Shown here in pieces: positions 34,761 through 49,700 of a stretch of DNA of 64,000 bases. Made by a program: the position numbers and the translations under genes. The first letter of the stretch is position 1, and each line of letters starts with the position of its first letter. A model generated the notes under the pieces. It had not been told where the DNA came from, did not search any database, and saw only the letters and a list, made by a program, of their open reading frames with translations. Origin of the DNA: Liopterus haemorrhoidalis (taxonomy: Eukaryota; Arthropoda; Insecta; Coleoptera; Dytiscidae); assembly GCA_963971575.1 (NCBI GenBank), contig OZ020616.1, positions 56,837,201 to 56,901,200 on the forward strand. Reading direction: 5' to 3'.

Positions 34761-37700
34761 ATGCCTCCTCCTGTATCAAACTCTACTCTTTTGACAACTG
34801 AAGGGGAAAATGCAGGTAAGAATATATAATTTTCATAATTATGTTCATATAGAACTTTATTGGCATACTTTATGTTATCGTTTAGAATGTCGAAGTGTGA
34901 CCGATAGTGTCGGTTCGCATTCAGATTTATCTGGAATAACTGTACAACCAGGGAATTGTCCAAGTGCAAGTAGTTCTACTCGACCACAAATGGATGTGGT
35001 CATCGTTTTAGATTTATGTCAACCGGAACATTTACAACATCGTAAAAGAGCTTTGGAAGACGTTAAACAAGCTTGTATTGATGTCGGAGCAAACTGCAAC
35101 CACATCCAAGTAAGAATATAATAAATTTAAACATATTCAGTCATAAAATAAATTTATTTTAGTTTGAAAAATTGGATTTTGGAGAAGCAAATGTTATAGA
35201 TTTTTTCTATAACGCAGATGTTGTTATTATTGATTTATCAATACAAGTGCAACAGAGTTCATTATTTTATCATCTGGGGGTTCGGGAGAGTTTTAAAATG
35301 AAAGAAAACATTCTTCTTTATAATGATATTGATTCGGAAAGTACTATGCGTTTAAAGGTAAGAAAAATTCATCATCAAATAAACAATTTTTTTTAAATAT
35401 TTTTTTTTAGTTATCGTGTTCGAATTACACATTCGTGTCCTATCGATACGTCTTAGATTGGAACATGTGCACAACAACTAATCCAGCCGTTCCAAGACAA
35501 CAAGAAGAAGTTCCCGATCAAAAACAATATTTACTTTGGAGGTTGAAAAAATTATTACAGGATGTAGAGATTCAGTCAAAGTAAGTTAATATTTATTCTC
35601 GCTCTTAGAAATCAAGTTTTAAGAAAATTATTATTAATTTTTATCTATTTATAATAAGTTATTAAGAATTGATTTTTTAAATTTATTTCATATTAATAGA
35701 ACAAGCGGCTATGAAACATGGATGTTATACTTTATTTACTTGGGATATAGTTGTTTAATAAAGTCTAATAAACATTTTCATGATCATAATTTATTAAATA
35801 AAAATACATTTTCTATGTGATAGATTAATAAATACGGGTATTCTATTTAACAAAAAAAAATTTTTTGAATTAACTAATTTTTTTGATGTTCGATTGTTTT
35901 TCCAATTAAATATTTTTATTTGTAGAGTAAAATACTTCATCTTTCTTAATTTAACCTCCTTCGTTTCTCATAATATAATATAATATCTCACTGTGCATAA
36001 TTTACAATTTTTCTTTACTCGACAATAATTCTAGGGCACATATGAAAGAAAAATTCCTCACCGATCTCCGTAAACTACGTGAACAATTTTCCGGAGATGA
36101 TTTAGGAATAGCATTAAATAATATCCGTAAACGTCTTGATGATCCTAACGTTATATCCGGAGACATTGTCTACCATATGTTAGTTTCATTTCGTGAGATC
36201 CAAGACTACGACTCAATGGTCCAATTAGTCGATGATCTTGAAACTATACCGAACAAGAAAAAATACATCAGTTCTGCAGCTATAAAATACTTGTACGCTT
36301 TTGCATTAAACAGACGAAATAAAGAAGGTGATCGTGAATTAGCTTTGAGAGTTTGTAATCGTGCGCTGGAGAAAAAAGAAAATAGATATCCAGACATGAT
36401 TTGTTTGTGCGGGAGGATTTATAAAGACAAATTTGTTGAATCCGAACATACAGATAAGGAGAGTTTAATGTCTGCGATAAAATGGTACCGAGAAGGCTTT
36501 GAAGTACAACCAAATGAGTATGCTGGTATTAATTTAGCTACGCTACTAGTTATAGCTGGAAGTGAATTTTCAAGATCGGAAGAACTTCAGCATATTGGTA
36601 AGTTCTTCTGTTGGTTTTCATCCATTTAAAATGTGTTATATATTATATTTTTTTAATAAATATCACTCGTTTCCATGGTTTCCTTCTTGGAATTTAAAAT
36701 TTTGACGTGCCAACATGATTCATAAAAAAAACCTCGGCAAATTCCCTTGACGACCTAAAAAACTCTCGTTTAGTTCCGCTTAAATAAAAGAAACAGACTT
36801 TATTTATTAAAAATACATAACCAACGAAACGATTTTTTTACAAAGAAATCCATATATCACTGTTGAAATATTTCAAAATATTTTGTTTGCATCATTGACG
36901 TAAGTTATTGGTCATGCACTTAAGAAAGTAAAATACAACTAAACGAGAACGTCATAGATTTTTAAATTGTCTCGCTGTCATTATTTGAATTGTGACAAAT
37001 GAGATAAAGTCTGTTCCTTTAGTTTAGGCGGAACTAGATTTTCAATTATAGTTACTTTTCCCGATTGATTGAAGCTTTTGATCATTTTGTTCAGAAAAAG
37101 CCAACTTCAATATATAAAAAAATAGTTAATGACAATTTACAAAAATGAAAATTCTGGTTAGTTCCGCCTAATAATTGGAATAGACTGTAAAATATGTGTT
37201 TTTATTTTTATTCGTTTAGTCAGCTGTTATAGTTCAAGTAAAAAATTCAAACTGCTTATGTCTTTGATAACTAACTAACGTCATTGTCATAAAAAAAATC
37301 CTACTTTAGTCAACATTATTAAAAAAAATTATCGAAGATTCGTGCAATGATTTCTCGGCACTGGACCACTGTTTATTGAACTTGAACTATGTATTGTGTA
37401 GAGAATTAAATTTTAAAAAACTTTTGTCTCTTGTACTTTTGTTCTAAATTATTTACGTAAGCAAGAAATCGCATGCATATTTTTTTATATAATAAATCGC
37501 TTTCACCGACGGTTCCTTCACTGGTAGAAGTACTAATATTTTTCTTCCTAAACAACCAAATTCATATTTTTATAGGTATGGTACTAAATAATTTAATCGG
37601 CAAAAAAGGCAGTCTCTCTTCTTTAACGGAATATTGGGACGTAGCTACTTTTTTCGAAATATCCGTCTTAGCTGAAGATTACGCAAAAGCTATCCAAGCC

Positions 37701-40700
37701 GCTGAATGTATGTTTAATTTAAAACCACCGAACTGGTACCTGAAATCAACAATCGGAAACATTGCTCTGATCGATCGATTCAGAAAGAAAAGAGAAGACG
37801 CTGAATTTACTCCTGAAGAACAAGTTTTTCAATTTTGGATGGACTTTTTTATTGAAGCCACAAAAGGGGAAGTCGAAAATTTAATACGGTTTCCTGTAAG
37901 TTATTTAGAATTTATTTTAAGATTTGTTGTTGATTGATTATGTTTTAGTTATTAATTTTGGAGCCTTCGAAAATTCTTATGCCGAGCTATGTGAACGTCA
38001 ACTTAGGTGCAGAAGAAAAGTCGCTTCAAATTTGGAATTTATGTTTGGATAAATTGAGGAATACATGTAAGCAAGTTCATGATTGGTTGTTTACTGAAAA
38101 TTCCATTAGAAGTGTTAGGTAAGCAATTTCTTGTAATATTTCTGTCAATTTTCCAGCTGCAAAACCTGCTAAATGTTTGAATACTTGCAAAAGCGTCCAT
38201 ATCCATCGTGAACAATATTGCCAGCTATTGAGCACAAAATTATACATATTAAAAATTCGTTATATTTGTCATTCTTCCAGTTGCAAAACCTGCTGATTTA
38301 ATTACCTGCAAAAGCTACTATATCCAGCTATTGCAGTGTTTTTTAAATGTGTGAAAATTCATACTTTACATCTATAAAATTGATTTTAGTTTATATAAAC
38401 GAGATGAAAGATGTTTATTCTTATACGTACATCAAAACTCTGACGATTTCCAAATGTACTTTCCGTCAGCACAATGTCGACAACTATTTTATGATTTAAT
38501 TCTTGAAATGACAGTTGATCAAGAAGGAATGTTTACGGACTTAGATTCAGACCAATCCACCGATCAAATTAAGGTAAAATTAATAAATATCATACAAAAA
38601 CTAAATGATTTAAACTCCATGCTTCAAGTAATCAATTGTTTTAGTTTGAATATGAGTTAGACGATCAGAATAAACGAATCATACTCGGTAAAGGAACTTA
38701 CGGAGTTGTTTACGCAGCGAGAGATCTAAATACTCAAGTTCGTATAGCTGTAAAAGAGATTCCAGAAAAAAATTTAGGAGATGTACAACCGTTACATGAA
38801 GAAATCAAGTTACACTCACAGTTAAGACATAGAAATATTGTGCAATACTTAGGATCTATTTCGGAGGATAAATATTTTAAAATATTTATGGAACAAGTAC
38901 GTAACTTATGTTTGATTAAAATTGTTTACGTTAAGTTTTTTTATTTGTTTTTTTAGGTACCTGGGGGAAGTCTTTCCTCATTATTACGAGACAAGTGGGG
39001 CCCTCTTAAAGAAAACGAAAATACTATTAGTTATTATACAAAACAAATTTTAGAAGGTCTAAAATATCTTCACGATCAAAAAATTGTACACAGAGATATA
39101 AAAGGTATTTATAAAGTTCTAGTGTCATTTGTGTATTTCATACTGTGCTTACATCAAATCATTTTCTTTTTTCAGGTGATAATGTTTTGGTAAATACCTA
39201 CAGCGGAGTAGTAAAAATATCTGATTTTGGAACCTCTAAAAGATTAGCGGGTCTTTGTCCAAGTACCGAGACATTCACCGGAACTCTTCAGTATATGGCT
39301 CCGGAGGTTATAGACAAAGGCCAGAGAGGTTACGGTGCTCCGGCTGATATTTGGTCGCTAGGGTGTACAATCGTTGAAATGGCTACCGGAAAACCGCCTT
39401 TCATCGAACTTGGCTCTGCCGAAGCTGCAGTTTTTAAAGTTGGGTTCTACAAAGTACATCCAGAGGTACCTGAAGAGTTATCTGATAGGGCTAAATCGTT
39501 TATTTTGAAATGTTTTGAACCTGATCCGGATAAAAGGGCCACTGCAGCACAATTGTTAGAGGATCCATTTTTGACTGAGTAAGAATTTTATTGACTTATC
39601 GATGCTTTGACCTTATGTGCATTCGGCATAACTGTGCAGTGTTAATTCTGTGTTGTGCAAGTTTTTTGTCACGTGACCACTATGCAAGAAAGTCAAAGAC
39701 GAACGCTTTGTTCAGATTGTGCAGTTATTCTTGTTATTCTAACATTTTTTTTTGTAAACAAATTATGTGTGTTTGATTACATCAAGTCTGTCTCCTGCTA
39801 CTTGTTTTGTACGATAATACAAAAATGACGCATGAAGGTTTTGGGATGCTTTTAAGTAATATAAAAGAAATTTTGGTTAATGTTCCGTATAAGTCCACCA
39901 CGGACAACTCGTTAGAGAAACCGTGTATGCTAGTTAGAATGAGATTTGGCCCTGGCGAAGCGCCGCCCCTTTCTTTCAAAACACAACATTTACAATTCAC
40001 TTTATCATTTCCAATATTTTTAGTCAAAACTGAAATCTAAATAAGTACTTGATAGTTATCCGTTTAGAAATCCAAGCAATTATTTAATAAGTGTTTGTTA
40101 ACATTTAGCTCCTTAGCTCCTTTTAAAGAAAAACTTGAATAATAAAATTTCTGTATTTATACGCTTAAAGTCACATTTAAATGGTTTAAATGAGATTTAT
40201 CGTATACTTATTGTGAAGAATATTAGCATTATTAATAGAGAGAATCCTCAAAAATATCAATATATTCCGACCTACCAATTTTATGTCTGAAATAGAAAAT
40301 TCCGTTTTTCGTCGCATTCATAGATGCTAAATTATGTAAATGTATTAAAACTGTATAAAGCATTTATATATCTTCACTATATGCAAACAATCAATTATAA
40401 AACTTATTAGGTTAGGTTTAGTTAGCAAAAATTTTAGACAGAAAAAACTTAAACTTGCTAGACGTATATGAACAGGTACTCATAAGGAATTTTTACCTTT
40501 TTCTAATGAGATTTATAGTATACGTATTTTGAAAAACATTAACTTCATAAATAGTTCCAAAAATATCAGTTATATTCGGACGTTCCTCGTGTTAAAAACG
40601 GGTATTTCTCTGCCAACTACAGATGCATGAATGATTACTATTGGCTCCCCACTCTTACGACCATGCCTTCTCGTTTCTAACGTTATAATATAATTCATTC

Positions 40701-43700
40701 TAAGCATACAAGCCTAGTTGTGGTGGACTAATACGAACATTAACCGAAATTTTATTTGATGAGGAAGACAATTCAGAAGAATTTTCTAAACAAGAAAATA
40801 TTTTGGAAAAAGTGTTTGAATATGCAGAGAATACTGTTCCAAACATGACTACAAATCAATTTAAAGTACATTTCCGCTTGTATTCAGAAAATTTTGAGTC
40901 TTTTTGAGTGTATATACAGGTTCCACCATGAAGTTCATATCTGTAATATTTATTTTGCAAATGCTGCAGGTATAAACAATGATATCTTGATTGTTTTCAC
41001 TCATATTTTTTAATAGAAACAATAACTTATATTTTTACCGCGTAAAACACTATTGCACATATTGCTGCACGATTTGAACTTGTGACGACTGGGGTACGTT
41101 CCAAAACCTATGGAGTTTACTCTAAACTTAACTCTAAGTTTAGTAAGATCGTTCCAAAACATTCGAGTTTCCGGTTTGAGTTAACACTAGAGTTTACTCT
41201 TTTAACTCTGCTTGCAAGGTGGGTAATATTTACTCCCATGCGCAGAATGCGTACGCATGTAATGTAAGTTTTGACATATCGAAATTTACAGATATTAATT
41301 ATGGAAAACAGGAATTATGGAAAAAAATTAACAGAAATTCAAGATTCTGAAATAAAAAGAAATTATTTTACTTAATTATAAATTGGTATTTATGATACAA
41401 TAGTTTGTAAATATTTATTAAAATTACCGTTAATAGATATACGTTGTCGAACAGTTGTTGACTCAAATCAGCAGCAATAATACATACTTCCCTCATCTTT
41501 TTATGCATCACTATTTAAAGATATTAATAATTATTTAAAATAATATGTCGTGTTGACAATATTTTAGCGGGAATTTTCATATAAGCACTCCTAGCCTTAA
41601 CATCGCCGTTCCAAAACCTGATCACATGACCACATTATCTTTGAGTAAACTCGAACTCCAAGATTTAAGTTTTGGAACGTACCCCTGTGTAACACAAATT
41701 GCACTGCACGATATTTGCCGAACGATCTTCGTGCAGCACACAGAAACTTTATGCCGAACGTTTCTTGTGTAAATTATGTAGAATGTGTAGATTATTAGCT
41801 TACGCCGAACGCACTTCTTATAAGACCGTTTAATGTGTATATTTTTTTGTAGAAAAAAGAAGAGTGGTCGACTTGCTGTCACAGCCGAGTTTAGTCGAAG
41901 TATATCGATGCCAGCCGATAGAGCAATCGTTAAAAATCAAACTCCAACTCAAACCCCTGTCTCTCCCGATGTTGAGTAAGTCCAAAACTTTTTTTTTTAC
42001 TTAATTTTTTATGCACCATCTTTGTTTTGATACTTTGCTTTATGTTTGTTTATTGTTATGTGTTTACGCTTTCACAACTAAAGAATTGTAATAAGAAATT
42101 ATTACAATTAATTTGTAGGGTTGTGATTGTGATTTTAATATTAAATTATTGCTTCAGTGGTGGTTTTACGACACAATCGAACCCATTGGCTGTCAGAGGG
42201 CAAACGTTACTATCACCCATCACAATTCCGGCTACACTTTCGTTTAACAGGTATCATTTCACCACATTTTTAATTTGCTTTGTCTTATGTTTTGCTCAAA
42301 ATATACTTGTTTCTATACCACCTAGACACTAAAAATGCTTTTAAAAAATAATTTTAACTTATTTAAAACCTGATTTGCTCAATGGGTTTTTCAAATTGTA
42401 TGCGGGACAGAAGAATGCATTTTCGGTGAGGCCTTACTAGACAGGTAGACATGAGAAGGGCCCTTGAGTTAGTTTATATTGTGAATTGAATAGTAGAAGG
42501 GGAATAGAGAGGAAGTAATAGAACATCTAATAATAAATATAGATAAATCTGAATAAATAACATAAAAATCTATCTAGTGGCAAGCTATCTTAGCCAGAAA
42601 AAAAAATTATAAATGCTTTATATTTAATACTTTCGATAGTTTCTATAAAATGGGGCTATAGGGTAGTCGGCGAATCAGTGCAGTTGCGTCACTGGAAACG
42701 TCACATGTTTTTATGACGTCATATTTAGTACGTGTACATTCATTCAATGAATGTAATATTCATACGCTGTCACTTGTATCGAAATGAAATGAAAATATAA
42801 GAATAAGAACAGAATAGAAGCAAATTAACTATTTTAATAGACAAAAGTGTCCTGAAAAGGGCTTATGTGAACCAATAATGTGTACGAAAAAGAAATACTT
42901 TATTCCAAATTGAGCAAGCCAGAACCGAACAGCACAAAATGAGTCCACTTAATCGAATGGCAACCCTTTATAACGAAAGTCTGGAAGTAATTGGAGAATT
43001 AGACTTATTTTATATGAATTTCGCATTGTTCAAAAAGACTTTGTATACTATGTGAAACCTTTTCATAATACATCATACTACTGTACTGAATATGTAATGT
43101 AATTGTATATTTGATTTATATATGTATTCAAAAACCAAATGAGCTGAACATAACGTTATTTTATTATATTATAGTATAAGATATAACTTAATGTAGTAAA
43201 ACTTGTATGGGACTACGGGCACAATTGGGACCTTTGGTCTGGAGTGTCCTTTATTTCAATAAATAAATAAATATGATCAAAGAAAAGAAAATAGGAATAC
43301 GTTGAATTTAACCTAAAAAGCTATGCACTACACACAATATCAAATAGAAATCTATAAGAAAATATATAACTAAACACAAAACTGCTAAATAAACAACAAA
43401 CTATTATATATAAAAAAGGTTTTTAGAAATTACTATAATTTAAACACGAAATTCAAAGTGTATATGTCGTGTTTCCATTCTAATGTTTGAAATTTCTTGT
43501 TATTATTGAGAACTAGGTTTTTTTAAGTTTACTGGTTTGCATAAGAGATTTGAAAAGGAATGTTCCGGTTAATTTCAGGGTCAGGTTTCTTACAAATCTC
43601 TTTTGTAGTTTTTCTATTTGATTTTTGTGGGAAATTGTTTTTGTGTTCCAGATTTTATTCGCGTACATTGTTTAGTTTGGAAAAAAATTGGGGCCTTAAT

Positions 43701-46700
43701 AACCCAATTTTTACAATAAATACGAATCGTCAAACAAAACCTTTGAAAATGCTCAAAAATCAAAAAAATCGTAAAGAGTACCTGTTATGAGCAAAAAATT
43801 TTTCTCTCAAATTCAAAAACCGACGGAAAATGATAATATTTCAAAAAATACATATGAGAGGGCGCTTTCAATATAATTTTTAGACTCCCCCACCCTGAAA
43901 TTGGTCTATATATAAATTAAAACAATAAAATCGCGCAATACCAATCAGACATTTGGTATCTTCATTTCGTAAATAAGACACTTTTTTTTTCTGGGCCCGC
44001 ATACAATATATTTAACATTTAATACTTTAAATTATTTTCAGATTTTTTTTATAATTATGTTTTTTTAGTAGTCTAGCATCTACTCCGTCCATAGAATTGG
44101 AACAAGATTCCGATTCTGGTTTAACAATTACTCGTCGAAGTTCTTCTGGAGGTCTTTTATCTCCAGAAGTTGAACTTGGTACTGGTACAAAAGGAGCAGC
44201 ACCCTCGTTGGCTGAAGGAGAACAAGATGGCTTCTACCTCCTCAAAAAAGATTCACAAAGAAGAACAACTCTATCTAGGGTCTTAGCACAGGATGGAGTC
44301 AAAATATGTGAAGTTTGGATGACCAAAATTCGTACGAGATATTTAGGAGAAACGGTTTTAACTTTGGTAAGTTAATAAGTGCACTTTTTAGGGTTCTGTA
44401 GGTATGACCAAAAAACCCTTATACCGTCATTTTGTCGTCTGTCTGTTCGGTAAAAATTGTAGCCAAATGGCTAAACCTAGAGAGTTGAAATTTGGCATGC
44501 TTATACAACTCTTTGGCCCGCACATAGGAAAAATACTAAGGCCCGGTTTTTCCACCTTCAAATAAAGTTCCAGGTAACTATCTCACAGATAAGGTTATTT
44601 GTAACTTCATCTGCTGAGTAAATGTCATCCCTTCTTTCTATACAAATGTATCTATCAGATAGTTATCTAACGGATAATGAGGCAGACGTATTGAATTCAC
44701 TGACTGGTATTGACATTTATTCAGTAGATGAAGTTAAAAATAACCTTATCTGTCAGATAGTTACCTGGAACTTTATCTGAAGGTGGAAAGACCGGGCCTT
44801 AAACATCTAAAAAACATATCCCACTAAAAATATAAACAAATATATGCTCATCGAAAAAAAAATATTTTTTTATAATTCTGAAAAGGGTATCAAATGAAAG
44901 CCCTTGGTACGTGGATTAACGATCAAATTTTTATTTTTGCAAAATAAGTTATTTTGTAGCCCAGATGGTTTAAACTAAAAATCTGAAAAAATTCTAAGTA
45001 ATGTACATTGGTGTGAACCGGAATAGTACAACAGGAATTTTTGATCATATTATGTTTTTGGAATAAAACGCATTTTTTATTTTTTTTTTGCTAATAATGT
45101 ACACAAGTTATAGCTTTGTAACACGCTACACTAGAAGGTGTATCCTGGTGTAGTGGTTATGATGCTGGCCTCTCACCCAACAAACTCAGTTGGATCCCTG
45201 CGAGAAGAGACAATATTATTTTTTGTTTTTTTTTTTCTTTATGTTTAAATTATTTTTTCAAAATTCAAGTTATATTTTGACAAATGTTGCATTTAATTTT
45301 TAAAAGCGTAAATTTAATAACCAGTGGAAATTGTTGAAATTATAATTTAATTTTGTTTCAATGTACACGAAAATAGAGGGGCGGAGCTTATAACAACTAT
45401 GGTAGCCATAGGCGCAATTTTCAAAATCTTAATGAACCTTGCTATATATATATAAAAAAAAAAAAATACTGCACATATTTAGAAACCTAAATAATGGTAT
45501 TAGGCGTTCGAATTAAAATAAACAAAAAAAAAAAAAATATTTTAATATAAAATTTGTTTCGGCATCCCAAATAATCATAATTCACTTACTAAATACCTGC
45601 GAAACCCTGAAATGTGTGAAAATTCACACTTCACATCAATTTTTTTAAGTAGTTACTACATTTTAGTGTGGATAGTATTATGTTTAACATTCAATTTTTA
45701 ATTTTAGAATCATTTAACTCTTCTGATGGGTGGTTTAAAAGATTATATCATGGATCAAAATCCTGAAGCTGTTGCTACAGCAATCCGTAAAGTTAAAGAA
45801 GAACTTGATTTTGATGCAGCTGCAATAAATCAACTCCATTTCGCTATTTATTTATTTCAAGAGTCCGTTAACGAAGTCTTAAGATTACATTCGATAAAAC
45901 CACATTGGATGTTTGCGTTGGATAATTTGGTACGGACAGCAGTTCAAGCAGCGATTACTGTTTTATCACCAGAGCTTGGTGCGAATTTAGCCGGGCAAGA
46001 AACACGACCAAATGCTGATGTCGGAGATGGAGATAGAAGTCCTTCCGATGTTAGCACGGTTAATTCAGTGAAAAGTAATAAAACAGTGGATAGTATGTAT
46101 CAAATAAGGTTCAGACAAACTTATAGAGAACAAATGGGGATCTTAAAAACTGAAAATATGAGGTAATTTTTATTTTTTAACCCATTAATGGCCAAGCTAT
46201 TAAGAAAAAATATTTTTCACAAAACTTGTAATCAAATTAATTAAAATACATCAACTTAGACAATTATTACATTTTGAAAAAATATATATGCTTAAAGGAT
46301 TCCACACACCAAAGCGGCCGCGGTGGCGATAATGCAGCGGCCTAACGCAACATATACAATACAATGAGACCACGCACATACAAGCGTTCCGCTATCTGAG
46401 AACGCCACCGACTGCAGCGTTCAGTCTAGCGATCACCAAACACTGGCGGCCAAACTCGACAAGTTGCGTTAGGCCGCGCGATATTCATTGTTTATATACC
46501 ACAGAGTGAATATATTTAAGAAAATAATATCGAAAATAGATAATTTAACAGAAAAAATCATAGATCAGTAAAGGATCATTTAATTTTGTATGACTTAGCA
46601 CATCCTGATTACAAGAATATTAGGAAAACAAATAAAGTGTGGGACGAAATAGGAAAAGTTTTGGAAATTGATAGTAAAGTCTGTTCCAAACGATTAGGCG

Positions 46701-49700
46701 GAACTAGATTTTGCAATCTAGTTACTTTCATCGTTTAAATAATGCTTTTCAGCCATTTTGTTTAAGCTTTGTAAATCATACTTGCAACAAACATTTTTTG
46801 GTCTAGGTTAATATCATTTTTAAATGTCATTTTCTTTATATTTTGATTTTTTGTGTCATTCTTAATACAAATATCCCATTTATTTATTTTTTGTCATTAA
46901 AATATGTAAGAAAATTAATTTAAGTTTGACATATGTCATTCGTTTCCATAGTTTCATTGTTGGAATTTTAAATTTTGACATTCCAACGTGAAAAATGAAA
47001 TAAACCCAAGCAAGGTCCCTTTTCGTGACAACCTAAAAGAACGAAATTCCCATTTAGTTCCGCCTAACCGTTTGAAACAGACTGTAAGTAGATTATTATT
47101 TTTCCTCTACAAACAATTAATTATTCTATTGTATACTCGCAATCAATATTATCATACAACTATATACCGTGATTCACTAACTGATCGCTACCGCTACCGC
47201 CACTCCCACCGCGTTAGTGTGAGGACACCTGATCGCTAGTCGTATCGCTACCGTGGCCGCTACCGTGGCCGCCACCGCGGCCGCTTTGGTGTGTGGAATC
47301 CTTAACTCTACAGGAATATAAGGATGCGTATGCGCACTCTTGGCTAATAACAATATCAAATATAAGTAAACATGTAATAAGCAAATTATTTTATTTATGA
47401 ATGAAATATGAACTTATTTGGAATGAAACATTTCAAAACACTCTGGGCACAGATGTACTTTACATTTTACACATAAATAAATGGAGTTGCTCTTACACAA
47501 ACTGCATTTTTTTTACATTCGTTTCATGCCTCTTATCAGATGACCGATATTATCAAATATGATGACATCTGATAAACTGTTTTTTGAAGGACGCCCATAG
47601 TTTGAATTTGTTGCTTCTCTATCAGTATCTGCATTACTCTGATACTTCATGAGCAACTGCTAGTCGTGACCAATTAAGAAATTTTACTATCATTTGACAA
47701 CTGTACAATTTTTATTTTCACTATACTTATTCTGTAAATATACTGAACTATGAAAGAACACACAGTAGAAATGAACAATAGGTTAGATGGCTAAGACAAG
47801 ATAAGACTTGTCGATGATGAATCACGCCTGTACATTTCACTGATTTGGCCAAAGGTGCGTATACGCACCCCATAAATTTGATTGATGTACACTGGAACAT
47901 GACAGATAAAATTTATATTTTTTCAAAATAGGATAATTCATAACAATGTTCTCATACTGTTTGACTATATATATATTTTTTATATTACCAGCAAGTGTAT
48001 AGAAAATGCCTACATTTATAAATCAGTAAAATCTTCAAAAATTGACCAATTTCCAAATATTAAAAATATATACTCTTTAAATAAACTGTGAAATAAAATA
48101 TTCTCGAAGCTATTGTATCCTAGTAATGCTTGTAAAATAATTATGCAATAAAAATAAAACAATGGATTTCCTTAAAAAAATAATTTCTGAAAGGTTGCGT
48201 ATAAGAACCTTTGGCCATTAATGGGTTAATTTGTTTATTTTTTTTTACACTATACCCTTTCTCCATTCACATGCTGTTAAGTTTTTCTATTCTGTGTTTT
48301 AATAATATTTTTAGATTAATGCAAGAATTATTTGATTCACAACGTCAGTATCAAACTTTACTACGACAAGTTTTAAATGAACATCGTCAACAAGTTGAAG
48401 CTTTACATCAACTTTTAGAACTTCGTAAAGTTGTTTGTCCACGTTGTGAATATACTGCACAAGTATCGGCAAGCTCTCTTGGTTATGCTTCGATGAATTC
48501 ACCAACGACAGAATCTGGACCTCTCGATGGTGCTGAAGCACGTTATCCACAATCAAGCAGTCTTGATCTGTGTCTTAGTAAATGGTTACAGGGTTTAGGT
48601 ATAGATACAAATTCTATCGATAAGATATTAGCGGAAGAATATACTTTGGAAGATATTTTGTATCATGTTACAAGAGATGATTTGAAAAGACTTCATTTAA
48701 GGTATGTATAGGGGAAAAATTTTAAGATCGTAGCGCCACGCGGATTTTTTTTAAACCATTCTAAATCAGATACCACTTGACATTTACTAGTAAATAATAG
48801 CGAAAAGTGTATCAAAAAACGACAAAAAATAAATAATTGTTTGGGATTTTCTGATTTTGTGAAGTGACATTACTTGTAAACATCTAAAATACTACATTTT
48901 GTGATCTGGTTTTAAGTTATGGCGGTTTTCCATTGTCGATTATTTTAACTATATTGGGGGAAATAATAATTCCCGTGTTGTTTACCAAGGGGTAGAAATC
49001 TACAATGCTGGGCATATAATATTGTGTGGAGTCACTGAAAAAAAACAGAGAGTTCATAAAGATTTATGCATTATGCCTACGGACTTGTGCATTACAAACC
49101 CACACACAATAACAGGAATTTTCAAGATATGCGATAATAAATACAAAATTGAAAATATTTTTTGTGGTCACTATCATTAAAATGTAATGAGCAAACTTTG
49201 ATATAAGGGCTCACTTTTTTTCCAATTTTTAAATTGTTTATCTAAACATCGCGTCGATTCCTAACCTCTTGCTTTCCCAATTTTGTTTCGAACCGTACGG
49301 TGTCTGATATTAGTGGAAACAAATGAAACAATATTTCCGGGTTTCTTCTTTTCAATGAATTGCACATAGGCACACAACAATATGTATTATACATTTTTCA
49401 ATGATTATAATAAAACTTTAAAAACAAACTTCTTACAAAACCAATACACAAAACGAAATGTTATCTGATGTACACAAGTTTATGAAACGCTCACCAGATG
49501 GTAGGGTGCTTAGCTGCAAATCCCTATACTTCTCAGTACACATTCAAACGTTTCTAAAGTAAAAAGCGACAGAAATAGACATTAACCTTATACCAATAAC
49601 CACGATGGACTCCGTTGTTTACATTAAAATGTGTCTCCAACATTGTTTAGTTACATTTTCCTAGAATAAATCGTTGCCTCTCATGCAAGGTATGTCCACA

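Larger units (their letters stand above)
36035..38573 (+). other. Ask1 TRAF-binding helical region (exons 5-8)
   Basis: Four exons encode the long helical repeat region between the N-terminal domain and the kinase. It includes [38 protein letters not shown] and [20 protein letters not shown], which look like TPR-type helices of the MAP3K TRAF-binding domain. Two members of one MITE family sit in the intron between exons 5 and 6. Confidence 0.85.
44380..45637 (-). repeat. Family A element, inverted, with nested MITE
   Basis: This is the inverse of 8612-9670, from TTTTTAGGGTTCTGTAGG to the GTGTGAAAATTCACAC hairpin end. A palindromic MITE (44540-44799) splits it at a site that is continuous in the other copy. 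A tRNA-like block lies at 45135-45200. It is in Ask1 intron 14 and ends about 70 bp before exon 15. Confidence 0.8.

Noticed and set aside
39591..40040. Small frames just after the kinase exon
   Set aside because: Intron sequence; the exon 11 donor and in-frame exon 12 explain the region.
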